From Methylobacter luteus IMV-B-3098 (GTDB lineage: Bacteria > Pseudomonadota > Gammaproteobacteria > Methylococcales > Methylomonadaceae), in the NCBI RefSeq assembly GCF_000427625.1, contig NZ_KE386569.1, positions 3,232,674 through 3,296,673 of the forward strand: a DNA stretch of 64,000 bases. Reading direction: 5' to 3'. The position numbers were made by a program, and so were the translations under genes. Positions 26,405 through 36,206 of this stretch are shown piece after piece. A model generated the notes under the pieces. The model saw nothing but the letters and a program-made list of their open reading frames with translations. It ran no database searches and was not told where the DNA came from. How positions within the stretch are numbered: position 1 is the stretch's first letter; each line of letters begins with the position of its first letter.

Positions 26405-27412
26405 ATGAGTCAATCGTCTGATTCCACTCAATTGATCGATCGCTTCGGCAGAAAAGTCGATTACCTGAGAATTTCCATTACCGACCGCTGTGATTTCCGC
26501 TGCGTCTATTGCATGGCGGAAGACATGACGTTTTTGCCGCGCGCGCAGATTCTGACGCTGGAAGAGATTTATACCCTGGCCAAGGCGTTTGCCGAACTGG
26601 GCGTCAGGAAAATCCGCGTGACGGGCGGCGAGCCGCTGGTCAGAAACGGCGTGCTGGGCTTACTGGAGGATATCGGTAAAATTGAAAGCCTGGATGAGCT
26701 GGTCATCACGACTAACGGTTCTCATTTGGCGTCGATGGCGGCCCCGTTGAAGAAGGCCGGCGTAAAGCGCATCAATATCAGCCTCGATACGCTCAATGCC
26801 GACAAGTTCAAGGCCATAACGCGGACCGGTGATCTTCAGCAAGTTCTGAAAGGCATTCAGGCCGCCAAGGCGGCAGGGTTTGAGCGACTGAAGATCAATG
26901 CGGTCATCCTGAAAAACCGGAATCATCTGGAAGTCTGCGATCTGGTGCGGTTTGCCGTCGATAACGACATCGACATCAGCTTTATCGAGGAAATGCCGCT
27001 GGGCGTCATCAGTCAGCATGACCGCTCGGAAGCCTATTATGCCAGCGATCTGATCAAGACCGATCTGGCGCGCGAGTTTTCATTGATCGCCTCGACCGAG
27101 AAAACCGGCGGTCCCTCACGTTATTTCAAGGTGGCCGGCAGCCGAACCCGTGTCGGTTTCATTTCGCCGCACAGTGAGAACTTTTGCAGCACTTGCAACC
27201 GCGTGCGTTTGACTGTGGAAGGCCGCTTGCTGCTGTGTCTTGGCAATGAGCATTCGGTCGATTTGAAAAAAGTCCTCCGGGCGCATCCCGGCGATAGCAA
27301 AGTTCTGAAACAGGCTATTATCGATGCGATGTCGATCAAGCCAGAAAAGCACGAATTCAATATTCACGAGCAGCCGATCATCTTGCGGCACATGAGCGTA
27401 ACGGGCGGATAA
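26405..27412 (+). CDS. moaA: GTP 3',8-cyclase MoaA
   Basis: 335 residues from the ATG at 26405; a TTG 18 codons upstream is possible but adds no conserved sequence. MoaA is the radical SAM enzyme that starts molybdenum cofactor synthesis by cyclising GTP. The SAM cluster motif is [15 protein letters not shown], and TGGEPLVR follows. The second 4Fe-4S site uses the cysteines in FCSTCNRVR and LLLCLG. The protein ends in VTGG, the double glycine needed for activity. No other moa genes are beside it; a helicase gene follows 63 bases later. Confidence 0.96.
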   Translation: MSQSSDSTQLIDRFGRKVDYLRISITDRCDFRCVYCMAEDMTFLPRAQILTLEEIYTLAKAFAELGVRKIRVTGGEPLVRNGVLGLLEDIGKIESLDELVITTNGSHLASMAAPLKKAGVKRINISLDTLNADKFKAITRTGDLQQVLKGIQAAKAAGFERLKINAVILKNRNHLEVCDLVRFAVDNDIDISFIEEMPLGVISQHDRSEAYYASDLIKTDLAREFSLIASTEKTGGPSRYFKVAGSRTRVGFISPHSENFCSTCNRVRLTVEGRLLLCLGNEHSVDLKKVLRAHPGDSKVLKQAIIDAMSIKPEKHEFNIHEQPIILRHMSVTGG

Positions 27413-27475
27413 CGGTCCCCCGTTACGCATCTTCCTTTTCTTTTCTAAACGATTTCTCTTGTCAGAGGTTTTTCC

Positions 27476-28780
27476 ATGTCTTTTGAACAGCTCGGTTTAA
27501 CCGAGGAACTCCTTAAAGCTGTTGCCGATCAAGGCTATACCACGCCTACCCCTGTTCAGCAGCAGGCCATTCCCCTGATTCTGGAAGGCCGCGATGTGCT
27601 GGCCGGCGCTCAGACCGGCACCGGAAAAACGGCCGGTTTTACCCTGCCTTTGCTACAGCGCTTGGCAGCCAATTCGACGCGGCCGCAAAAACCGCGTCCC
27701 GTGCGAGCGCTGATTCTGGCGCCGACGCGCGAACTGGCCGTTCAGGTCCATGAGAGCGTCAAAACCTACGGCAAATATTTGCCGCTTTATGCCGAAGCGA
27801 TATACGGCGGCGTCAATATCAATGCGCAGATACGCAATTTGCGCAAGGGTTGCGATATCATCATCGCTACGCCGGGCCGCCTGATCGATCATGTACTGCA
27901 GAAAAACGTCGACCTGTCCAAAGTGGAGATACTGGTGCTCGACGAGGCCGATCGCATGCTCGATATGGGGTTCATGCCCGATATCCGCAAGATCATTTCG
28001 TGGATGCCCGCAGAGCGTCAGAATCTCCTGTTTTCGGCCACGTATTCGAGCGAAATCAGGGCGCTGGCTACGTCCGTGCTGCGTGATCCTGTCGAAGTTG
28101 AAGTCGCGAGGCAGAATGCGACGGCGGACACCATAACTGAGCGAGTTTACGGCATCAATCGCGAGTACAAGCGAGAATTGCTGTCTTATCTGATCGGCAG
28201 CGGCAACTGGAAGCAGGTTCTGGTTTTTGTGCGGACCAAGCATGGCGCGGACCGGCTGGAAAAACAGCTGCAGCAGGACGGCATTCGGGCCGGCGCCTTG
28301 CATGGCGATAAGACGCAAGGCGCACGCAACAAGGTGCTGGAGTATTTTAAAACCGGCAAAATCGCTGTGCTGGTCGCGACCGACATTGCCGCACGAGGCC
28401 TGGATATCGACCAGTTGCCGCATGTGGTTAATTACGATTTGCCGCAGGTGGCCGAGGATTACGTGCACCGCATCGGCCGCACAGGTCGTGCCGGTTCAAG
28501 CGGCGAGGCGCTATCGCTGGTCTGCCCCGAAGAAGCCTATCTGCTGGCGGAAATAGAAAAATTCCTGAAACGCCAGATCCCGCGCGTTGCCGACACCGGT
28601 TATGAGCCTGTGTCGCTAAAGGTCGTGGATATGCCTAAAAAGAGCGCGCCGAATACAAATACCGGCAAAAAGGATTATCGGCATAAGAAAAGCACCGACA
28701 GGCGCCGGGCTAAACCCGGCAGCAGCGCAGGCAAAGAAGTCAAAACAGGCTCAAGAGGCAGGACCCGAGGCGCACGATAA
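27476..28780 (+). CDS. RhlE-type DEAD-box RNA helicase (second copy)
   Basis: 434 residues with the full DEAD-box set: [65 protein letters not shown] and [10 protein letters not shown]. The C terminus is basic and Lys/Arg/Ser/Gly-rich ([26 protein letters not shown]), as in RhlE-like proteins. It shares the opening [26 protein letters not shown] layout with the minus-strand gene at 19996-21279, so the two look like paralogues. The ATG follows AGAGG. The DUF2288 gene converges on it with a three-base gap. Confidence 0.92.
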   Translation: MSFEQLGLTEELLKAVADQGYTTPTPVQQQAIPLILEGRDVLAGAQTGTGKTAGFTLPLLQRLAANSTRPQKPRPVRALILAPTRELAVQVHESVKTYGKYLPLYAEAIYGGVNINAQIRNLRKGCDIIIATPGRLIDHVLQKNVDLSKVEILVLDEADRMLDMGFMPDIRKIISWMPAERQNLLFSATYSSEIRALATSVLRDPVEVEVARQNATADTITERVYGINREYKRELLSYLIGSGNWKQVLVFVRTKHGADRLEKQLQQDGIRAGALHGDKTQGARNKVLEYFKTGKIAVLVATDIAARGLDIDQLPHVVNYDLPQVAEDYVHRIGRTGRAGSSGEALSLVCPEEAYLLAEIEKFLKRQIPRVADTGYEPVSLKVVDMPKKSAPNTNTGKKDYRHKKSTDRRRAKPGSSAGKEVKTGSRGRTRGAR

Positions 28781-28783
28781 GCG

Positions 28784-29080
28784 CTAGCCCTGTACCAGTA
28801 TCCAGGGCTTGACCACTACGGCCCAGACCTGGGCGTCCGCTTCAAGCCAGCTGATGGCCTGCTGATCCGATACCAGGCCCAGTTGGCCGTTTTGCATCCA
28901 TTGCTCGACCTGGGGCTTGTTGTCGATCGAAAACTGATAGGCGACTTCAACCAGATCCAGGTCAGGCGCCACATAGACGGCCGTACCGTTGGCGAAGAAG
29001 CGTTGCAGCTCTTTCCAGGCTATTTGCGAGGTTTCCAGGTTGACTTTCTCCCGGGTCAGATCGATTTCAGCGTGATTCAT
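28784..29080 (-). CDS. DUF2288 protein
   Basis: 98 residues, no signal peptide or membrane segment. The spacing and sequence of WKELQRFFANGTAVYV, DLDLVEVAYQFSIDN and WLEADAQVWAVVVKPWILVQG are characteristic of the DUF2288 family, small proteins found in proteobacteria and cyanobacteria with no known role. The start ATG lies within a short divergent region shared with the TPR gene. Family naming is from recall. Confidence 0.85.
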   Translation of the reverse strand: MNHAEIDLTREKVNLETSQIAWKELQRFFANGTAVYVAPDLDLVEVAYQFSIDNKPQVEQWMQNGQLGLVSDQQAISWLEADAQVWAVVVKPWILVQG

Positions 29081-29202
29081 TAAAGCGTTCTCTTGGTTGT
29101 CTTTCGGTCATGTGTTTATTGACACATTGAATCGGAGCATTAGAATGCGAGGTTGCTGTATCAACAACATAATTATAACCCACAAGATGAGGAGATAGGC
29201 GC

Positions 29203-29982
29203 ATGTCGTTATTCGGGGCGTTTGCAAAAAGAGCTAAACTGAATTCAGCCATTAAACAAACAGCTGAGGCGCGTAAAAGCGAAGCCGGTAAGGCTGATCA
29301 ATTGTTTAAAAGAGTCTATCAAGGTTATGCCGAAGTCGTAAGCGATCATCCCATGCTTGCCGAGGCCTTGTATAACTGGGGATTTGCTTTATTGCACCAT
29401 GCGAAACTGAAGTCCGGCGAAGAAGCTGTGGCTCTTTATCAGGAAGCCATCTCGAAATTCGCTTTTTGCCTGACGCTTGAGCCCCATTATCTGGGCGCGG
29501 CCATAGACGGTGGCGTGGCTTATATGGATCTGGCCCGGGTTAAAGGCGTCAAGCCCGAGGATCACTTGTATGACATGGCCGAGGAGCAGTTTGAAAAAGC
29601 CAATGCCATTCAGGCTGGGTCGGCTGCCTATAATCTGGCCTGCATTTATGCCTTGCGCGGCGATGAAACCGCTTGCCTGAGCGCGCTGGAGGATTCCAGG
29701 GACAGGGGCAGTTTGCCTAATGCCGAGGATGTTACGAATGATCCGGACATGGCGGCAGTCAGAGGGCAGGGCTGGTTTGTTGAGTTTATGGAAGCGGTGA
29801 AGGCGAAAAAAGAAGCCGTGCCTGAAGAACCCGCTACGCCTGAAACTAAAGCTAGCGAAGAGCCTCCGGTTGAAGAAGAGGTTCGCATGGAGGGCCATGA
29901 GCCTCCTGCCAAGGAAGAGACGCCTGCCGAAGAGGAAGCAAGCAAGGAAGAATCTCCTTCTACTGGCGAAGAAGCCAAATAA
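29203..29982 (+). CDS. TPR protein with acidic tail
   Basis: 259 residues. There is no signal peptide; it starts MSLFGAFAKRAKLN after a GAGGAGAT ribosome site. Residues ~35-190 show TPR-like helices (LFKRVYQGYAEVVSDHP, LAEALYNWGFALLHHAKLK, YNLACIYALRGDETACLSALE), the last like the TPR end-of-group motif. The last ~55 residues are rich in Glu, Pro, Ala and Lys with repeats such as EEPA and PAEEE, probably unfolded. TPR proteins bind other proteins; the partner is unknown. In organisation it resembles scaffold proteins of gammaproteobacteria, but I do not recognise a named family. Confidence 0.8.
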   Translation: MSLFGAFAKRAKLNSAIKQTAEARKSEAGKADQLFKRVYQGYAEVVSDHPMLAEALYNWGFALLHHAKLKSGEEAVALYQEAISKFAFCLTLEPHYLGAAIDGGVAYMDLARVKGVKPEDHLYDMAEEQFEKANAIQAGSAAYNLACIYALRGDETACLSALEDSRDRGSLPNAEDVTNDPDMAAVRGQGWFVEFMEAVKAKKEAVPEEPATPETKASEEPPVEEEVRMEGHEPPAKEETPAEEEASKEESPSTGEEAK

Positions 29983-30058
29983 TCGTTCCAGATCCGGCAT
30001 AAGGTGTAAGGTATCGCTTACACCTTATGCGCAGCCTTTTATTGGCCTGCTGCTTGTG

Positions 30059-30625
30059 CTACTGATCCGTCTGATAACAAGCTGACAATAAGGCCTGCAT
30101 TTTGGCCAGGCCTAAACGTCGCGTCAGTTCAATATTGCGCTCGGGGATATTTTCAGGATGCGGGTAGGCGGCCACGGCCCGCTCAATGCTCTCTTCCCGT
30201 ATCAGGTGGAGCAGCGGATACGGCGAGCGGTTTGTATAATTGGCTGGGTCATCCGACGCCGCGCCTTCAAAACAGTAGCCGGGATGGAAGCTCGCCAGTT
30301 GATAAATGCCTTCATAGCCCTGCTCGATCAACAGACGCTCGGCGATATCCAGGTAATCCAGGTAATCAGCGAAAGCTGTAAAAGCATCCGGGTAAATCAG
30401 CAGTGTGGTTTCAATGCCGTCATCGCTATCCAGCCGTTCGCATTCCTGTATCAGATGCTCCAAAAAATACTCAATATCCGCAGTGCGGTTGACGGTGTAA
30501 TAAATGCTGCCGCGGTCCCGTTCGCGTTTTGCGAAAGGGCAAATGTTGTAGCCGATGATGAACGAGTCTATCCAGGCTTGTGTGGCGCTGATGATTTGTT
30601 GATCGGTAAGTTGCTGCATGGACAT
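30059..30625 (-). CDS. DUF1415 protein
   Basis: 188 residues. The family signature is seen at the N terminus: TQAWIDSFIIGYNICPFAKRER, followed by YPDAFTAFADYLDYLDIAERLL, FHPGYCFEG and NRSPYPLLHLIREESIERA. The two Cys positions (NICPF and GYCF) may be functional. DUF1415 proteins are common in gammaproteobacteria and of unknown function. The start ATG overlaps the stop of the CBS gene (TAATG), so the two are co-translated. Confidence 0.88.
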   Translation of the reverse strand: MSMQQLTDQQIISATQAWIDSFIIGYNICPFAKRERDRGSIYYTVNRTADIEYFLEHLIQECERLDSDDGIETTLLIYPDAFTAFADYLDYLDIAERLLIEQGYEGIYQLASFHPGYCFEGAASDDPANYTNRSPYPLLHLIREESIERAVAAYPHPENIPERNIELTRRLGLAKMQALLSACYQTDQ

Positions 30626-31071
30626 TATTCATTGCCGCTCATGGTTTTTTCGCGGTTTTTCTCGATTTTTGAGAAAAACCGCAGAACGTCGGTAGCGGAC
30701 AGTATGCCTACCAGTTTATTGTCCTTATTGACGACAGGCAGCGCGCCAACTTTGTTATCGGCCATTATAGCGGCGGCTTCCGAAGCATAGGTGTCCGGGT
30801 TAACGGTCAGTACGCCGCGGCGCATGATGTTTTGTATTTTCTTCGGAATCACATGCAACTCGGTGGCCCCTGCTTCAATGGCGTTGGAGTTGTTTTTGGG
30901 GCCGAGTGCCTTGTACAGGTCCCGGTCGGAGACGATGCCGATCACTTTGCCTTTTTTAACGACCGGCAAGTGGCGAATTTTTTCGTAGTGAATCAAGAAA
31001 AAAGCCCGGTCAATCAGGTCCTGTTGTTCGACGGTAAATACTTTTGAGGTCATCAATTCTTCAACACGCAT
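30625..31071 (-). CDS. CBS-domain pair protein
   Basis: 148 residues formed almost wholly of two CBS motifs: MTSKVFTVEQQDLIDRAFFLI...HLPVVKKGKVIGIVSDRDLYKAL and MRRGVLTVNPDTYASEAAAIMADNKVGALPVVNKDNKLVGILSATDVLRFF. Such stand-alone pairs (Bateman modules) bind adenine nucleotides or SAM and tune a partner's activity. The partner is not clear; DUF1415 follows in the same operon. The ATG is preceded by CAGGGAGAA. Confidence 0.9.
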   Translation of the reverse strand: MRVEELMTSKVFTVEQQDLIDRAFFLIHYEKIRHLPVVKKGKVIGIVSDRDLYKALGPKNNSNAIEAGATELHVIPKKIQNIMRRGVLTVNPDTYASEAAAIMADNKVGALPVVNKDNKLVGILSATDVLRFFSKIEKNREKTMSGNE

Positions 31072-31172
31072 CGAATTTCTCCCTGAAGTTAAGGATTACG
31101 GCCAAGAATAGGGATTCAGCCGCATTTTTACAAGAGATTTAGTAGGTTGTGTTATAAAATAGGCGGTTCTAA

Positions 31173-31868
<696 letters not shown>

Positions 31869-31929
31869 ACAATCAGGACAATTCACATTAATGTAGCCGC
31901 CCGGGGCGGCTTAACCCTACCAGAGAGCT

Positions 31930-33342
31930 ATGTCAGGTAAAACTTTATATGACAAATTATGGGAAGACCACGTCGTTTATACCGAAGATGACGGTTCTTC
32001 GCTGATCTATATCGATCGCCATTTAGTGCATGAGGTCACCTCGCCTCAGGCTTTTGAAGGTTTGCGGTTGGCAGGCAGAAAGCCTTGGCGGCAATCCCGC
32101 AATCTCGCCGTGGCCGACCATAACGTGCCGACGACCGACCGCGATCAAGGCATCGCCGATCCGGTTTCGCGTCTGCAAGTGGAAACACTGGATCAAAACT
32201 GCGCCGAGTTCGGCATCACCGAATTTGATATGGCTGATGTACGTCAGGGTATCGTGCATGTGGTCGGTCCCGAGCAGGGCGCGACTTTGCCCGGCATGAC
32301 GGTCGTTTGCGGCGATTCGCACACCTCTACGCATGGCGCCTCCGGCGCGCTGGCTTTCGGCATCGGCACATCCGAGGTCGAGCATGTGTTGGCCACGCAA
32401 TGCCTGATGCAGAAAAAAGCCAAAAACATGCTGATCAACGTGAATGGTCAAACCGGCCTCGGCGTGACGGCCAAAGATATCGTACTGGCGATTATCGGCA
32501 AGATCGGCACGGCCGGCGGCACCGGTTATACGATCGAATTCGCAGGCAGTGCCATACGGGCGCTGTCGATGGAAGGCCGCATGACGGTCTGCAATATGGC
32601 GATAGAAGCCGGCGCCCGCGCCGGTCTGATTGCCGTCGATGATGTCACGATCGATTACTACCGCGGGCGGCCTTATTCGCCCAAAGGCTCGGATTGGTTC
32701 ATGGCCCAGCGCATGTGGCAGCGACTGCATTCCGATACCGATGCCGTGTTCGACAAAGTGGTCGACATCGATGCAACTACTATCAAGCCGCAAGTGACCT
32801 GGGGCACTTCGCCGGAACTGGTCGTCGCCGTCGACGAAAACATTCCCGATCCGGCGCTGGAAACCGATCCGGTCAAGCAGCAGAGCATGACCCGCGCGCT
32901 CGAATACATGGACCTGAAGGCCGGCCAGGCAATTACCGATATCAGGCTCGACAAGGTCTTTATCGGCTCCTGCACCAACTCGCGCATTGAAGACCTGCGC
33001 GCCGCCGCGGCCATCGCCAAAGGCAGAAAAGTCGCGGGCAACATCAAGCAGGCGTTGGTGGTGCCGGGTTCCGGCCTGATAAAAAGTCAGGCGGAATCGG
33101 AGGGTCTGGACAAAATCTTTATCGAGGCCGGCTTCGAATGGCGCGATCCGGGCTGTTCCATGTGCCTGGCCATGAATGCCGACCGGTTGGAACCGGGCGA
33201 GCGTTGCGCGTCGACTTCGAACCGCAATTTTGAAGGCAGGCAGGGCTATGGCGGCCGCACGCATCTGGTCAGCCCCGCGATGGCCGCCGCGGCAGCGATT
33301 GCCGGCCATTTTGTCGATGTCAGCACCTGGGAGGGTCAGTAA
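31930..33342 (+). CDS. leuC: 3-isopropylmalate dehydratase large subunit
   Basis: 470 residues. LeuC carries the 4Fe-4S cluster of isopropylmalate isomerase in leucine synthesis. [28 protein letters not shown], the cysteine in FIGSCTNSR, and the pair in [11 protein letters not shown] are the cluster and active-site blocks. It opens the leuC-leuD-leuB-asd series; leuD begins two bases after its stop. A GC-rich stem (AGCCGCC/GGGCGGCT, 31893-31910) precedes it but no leader peptide with leucine codons was seen. Confidence 0.97.
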   Translation: MSGKTLYDKLWEDHVVYTEDDGSSLIYIDRHLVHEVTSPQAFEGLRLAGRKPWRQSRNLAVADHNVPTTDRDQGIADPVSRLQVETLDQNCAEFGITEFDMADVRQGIVHVVGPEQGATLPGMTVVCGDSHTSTHGASGALAFGIGTSEVEHVLATQCLMQKKAKNMLINVNGQTGLGVTAKDIVLAIIGKIGTAGGTGYTIEFAGSAIRALSMEGRMTVCNMAIEAGARAGLIAVDDVTIDYYRGRPYSPKGSDWFMAQRMWQRLHSDTDAVFDKVVDIDATTIKPQVTWGTSPELVVAVDENIPDPALETDPVKQQSMTRALEYMDLKAGQAITDIRLDKVFIGSCTNSRIEDLRAAAAIAKGRKVAGNIKQALVVPGSGLIKSQAESEGLDKIFIEAGFEWRDPGCSMCLAMNADRLEPGERCASTSNRNFEGRQGYGGRTHLVSPAMAAAAAIAGHFVDVSTWEGQ

Positions 33343-33343
33343 T

Positions 33344-33979
33344 ATGAAAGCCTTTACTAAAATCACGGCTTTAGTCGCGCCGCTGGATCGTGCCAATGTC
33401 GATACTGATGCGATTATTCCGAAACAATTCCTGAAATCAATACGCCGCGCCGGCTTCGGCCCGTATCTGTTCGATGAATGGCGCTATCTGGATCACGGCG
33501 AGCCGGACATGGACTGCTCGCATCGTCCGCTTAACAAGGATTTCATCCTGAACAAACCCGAATACCAGGGTGCCGAGATTTTGCTGACGCGCGAGAATTT
33601 CGGCTGCGGCTCCTCGCGCGAGCATGCGCCCTGGGCGCTGGAGGATTTCGGTTTCAGAGCCATCATCGCGCCCAGCTTCGCCGATATCTTCTATAACAAC
33701 TGCTTCAAGAACGGCTTGCTGCCGATTGCCTTGCCGGCCGACGTGGTCGACAGTCTGTTTAAGGAATTGACGGAAGGCTATCAATTGACCATTGATCTGG
33801 CCGCGCAAAAAATCACCACGCCATCCGGCCGGGAAATCGGGTTTGACGTCGATGAAAACCGCAAATACCGCTTGTTGAACGGCCTCGATGACATCGGCTT
33901 AACGTTACAGCATGCTGATGAGATTAAAGCCTACGAAGCGGTGCGTGCGAAAAGGGCGCCCTGGCTGTTTGCCGAATAA
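33344..33979 (+). CDS. leuD: 3-isopropylmalate dehydratase small subunit
   Basis: 211 residues from the ATG at 33344, at the conserved opening [29 protein letters not shown]. LeuD forms the swivelling domain that completes the isomerase site with Leu[16 protein letters not shown] and [17 protein letters not shown] are diagnostic. A longer open frame upstream overlaps leuC and is not used. leuB follows 50 bases later. Confidence 0.97.
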   Translation: MKAFTKITALVAPLDRANVDTDAIIPKQFLKSIRRAGFGPYLFDEWRYLDHGEPDMDCSHRPLNKDFILNKPEYQGAEILLTRENFGCGSSREHAPWALEDFGFRAIIAPSFADIFYNNCFKNGLLPIALPADVVDSLFKELTEGYQLTIDLAAQKITTPSGREIGFDVDENRKYRLLNGLDDIGLTLQHADEIKAYEAVRAKRAPWLFAE

Positions 33980-34029
33980 TGCCGGCAATTTAAACGTATT
34001 CATAATCTAAAAAGAAGGTTTTAAAGTTA

Positions 34030-35115
34030 ATGACAAAGAAAATTGCAGTGTTGCCCGGTGACGGCATCGGTCCTGAGATTGTCGCGGAAGCGATTAAAGT
34101 GCTGGAGTGCCTGAACGCCGAGATGAATCTGGGTCTGGTTTTTGAAAATGGTCTGATCGGCGGCGCCGCTTATGATGTGCATGGCACGCCGTTCCCGCAA
34201 CAGACGCTCGGTCTGGCCAAACAGGCTGATGCCGTGCTGCTCGGCGCGGTCGGCGGCCCGAAATGGGAGTCGCTGGATATTTCGGTGCGCCCCGAGAAAG
34301 GCCTGCTCGGATTGCGTTCGGAACTGGAACTGTTCTCGAACCTGCGTCCGGCCATTCTGTATCCGCAGCTGGCCGATGCCTCCACCTTGAAGCCGGAAGT
34401 TGTGGCGGGTCTCGATATCATGATTGTGCGCGAGCTGACCGGCGGCATTTATTTCGGCCAGCCGCGCGGCATCAGAATCCTTGAAAACGGCGAACGGCAG
34501 GGTTTTAACACGCTGGTCTATAGCGAGTCCGAAATCCGTCGTATTGCCCATTCCGCGTTCCGTATCGCGCAAAAACGCAACCGTCGTCTGTGCTCGGTCG
34601 ATAAGGCCAACGTGCTCGAGTGCACCGAGTTATGGCGCGAAGTCGTGATCGAGGTCGGCAAGCAATACCCGGATGTCGAGCTCAGCCATATGTATGTCGA
34701 TAACGCGGCCATGCAACTGGTGCGCGCGCCCAAGCAGTTCGACGTGCTTGTGACGACCAACATGTTCGGCGATATCCTGTCCGATGCGGCATCCATGCTG
34801 ACTGGTTCAATTGGCATGCTGCCATCCGCTTCGCTCGATGCCAACGGCAAAGGCATGTACGAGCCGATTCACGGGTCGGCGCCTGATATCGCCGGCAAAG
34901 GCATCGCCAATCCGCTGGCGACCATTTTGTCGGCAGGCATGATGTTGCGTTACACCTTCAATCAGGCCGAAGCGGCCGACCGCATCGAAAAAGCGGTCAA
35001 TGCGGCGCTGGATGCCAGGGTTCGTACCGCCGATATCTATTCCGACGGTATGAACAAAGTCAGCACGGCGCAGATGGGCGATGCCGTGGTTTCAGCTTTA
35101 AGAGCGGGGGTATAA
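34030..35115 (+). CDS. leuB: 3-isopropylmalate dehydrogenase
   Basis: 361 residues. LeuB oxidises and decarboxylates 3-isopropylmalate with NAD+. [14 protein letters not shown], the [10 protein letters not shown] segment, DKANVLE, the metal ligands in [20 protein letters not shown], and [17 protein letters not shown] are all present. An AAGGT ribosome site precedes the ATG. The asd gene starts directly after the stop codon, so asd translation is probably coupled to leuB. Confidence 0.97.
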   Translation: MTKKIAVLPGDGIGPEIVAEAIKVLECLNAEMNLGLVFENGLIGGAAYDVHGTPFPQQTLGLAKQADAVLLGAVGGPKWESLDISVRPEKGLLGLRSELELFSNLRPAILYPQLADASTLKPEVVAGLDIMIVRELTGGIYFGQPRGIRILENGERQGFNTLVYSESEIRRIAHSAFRIAQKRNRRLCSVDKANVLECTELWREVVIEVGKQYPDVELSHMYVDNAAMQLVRAPKQFDVLVTTNMFGDILSDAASMLTGSIGMLPSASLDANGKGMYEPIHGSAPDIAGKGIANPLATILSAGMMLRYTFNQAEAADRIEKAVNAALDARVRTADIYSDGMNKVSTAQMGDAVVSALRAGV

Positions 35116-36138
35116 ATGAGCAAGCTTTATAACGTGGCAGTCGTCGGCGCGACCGGTGCGGTCGGTGAGGCGATGCTGTCCATTCTGGAAGAACGCAATT
35201 TTCCGGTCGGCGAGGTATATGCCTTGGCAAGCAGCAATTCAGTCGGCAAGCGCATTCCATTCAAAGGCGGCACTTTGAAAGTGCAGGATCTGGCCGAGTT
35301 TGATTTCTCCAAGGCGCAGATCGGCCTGTTTTCGCCTGGCGCCTCGGTATCGGCCGAATATGCGCCGAAAGCGGCGGCTGCCGGCTGTATCGTGATCGAT
35401 AACACATCGCAGTTCCGTTACGACGACGATATTCCGCTGGTCGTGCCCGAAGTCAACCCTGAAAAAATCGCCGAGTACAAGAACCGCGGCATCATCGCGA
35501 ACCCGAACTGCTCGACGATCCAGATGCTGGTGGCGTTGAAGCCGATTTATGATGCAGCCGGCATCGACCGGATCAACGTCTGCACTTACCAGGCCGTTTC
35601 CGGTACCGGCAAGGACGCTATCGAGGAACTGGCCAGGCAGACAGCGCAACTGTTGAATGGCAAGCCTGCTGAATCCAGCGTTTATCCGAAACAGATCGCT
35701 TTCAATGTATTGCCGCAAATCGATGTCTTCCAGGACAATGGCTACACCAAGGAAGAGATGAAAATGGTGTGGGAAACGCGCAAGATCCTCGGTGATGACA
35801 GTGTCAAAGTTAACGCCACGGCGGTACGGGTACCGGTTTTCTACGGTCATTCCGAGGCCGTGCATATTGAAACGCACAAGAAAATCGATATCGCGACAGT
35901 CAGGGCGCTGCTTGAAAAAGCGCCAGGCGTCAAAGTGATCGATGAGCGCAAGGATGGCGGCTATCCGACGGCCGTGACCGAATCATCTGGCCACGATGAT
36001 GTCTTCGTCGGGCGCATCAGAGAAGACATCTCACACCCTCAAGGAATCGATTTATGGGTCGTTGGCGACAATGTCCGCAAAGGTGCCGCATTAAATAGCG
36101 TACAAATAGCCGAAGTGCTGGTAAAAAATTACATCTAG
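35116..36138 (+). CDS. asd: aspartate-semialdehyde dehydrogenase
   Basis: 340 residues. Asd reduces aspartyl phosphate, feeding lysine, threonine, methionine and diaminopimelate synthesis. VAVVGATGAVGEAML is the NADPH site; the catalytic cysteine is in NPNCSTIQ, and VSGTGKDAIEEL and the histidine in YGHSEAVHIET complete the site. It is of the Pseudomonas-type short group. The arrangement leuCDB-asd-fimV is that of Pseudomonas, supporting a gammaproteobacterial origin. Confidence 0.97.
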   Translation: MSKLYNVAVVGATGAVGEAMLSILEERNFPVGEVYALASSNSVGKRIPFKGGTLKVQDLAEFDFSKAQIGLFSPGASVSAEYAPKAAAAGCIVIDNTSQFRYDDDIPLVVPEVNPEKIAEYKNRGIIANPNCSTIQMLVALKPIYDAAGIDRINVCTYQAVSGTGKDAIEELARQTAQLLNGKPAESSVYPKQIAFNVLPQIDVFQDNGYTKEEMKMVWETRKILGDDSVKVNATAVRVPVFYGHSEAVHIETHKKIDIATVRALLEKAPGVKVIDERKDGGYPTAVTESSGHDDVFVGRIREDISHPQGIDLWVVGDNVRKGAALNSVQIAEVLVKNYI

Positions 36139-36206
36139 ACTAAGCTTATCTGTAATTTGACTGTTCACGGTAAGAGACTGTGGTAAATATTTGTGGAGGA
36201 GGCAAT

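Noticed and set aside
32023-33396. 457-codon minus-strand open frame opposite leuC
   Set aside because: High-GC codon shadow of leuC; composition rich in Arg, His and Gly, no domain.
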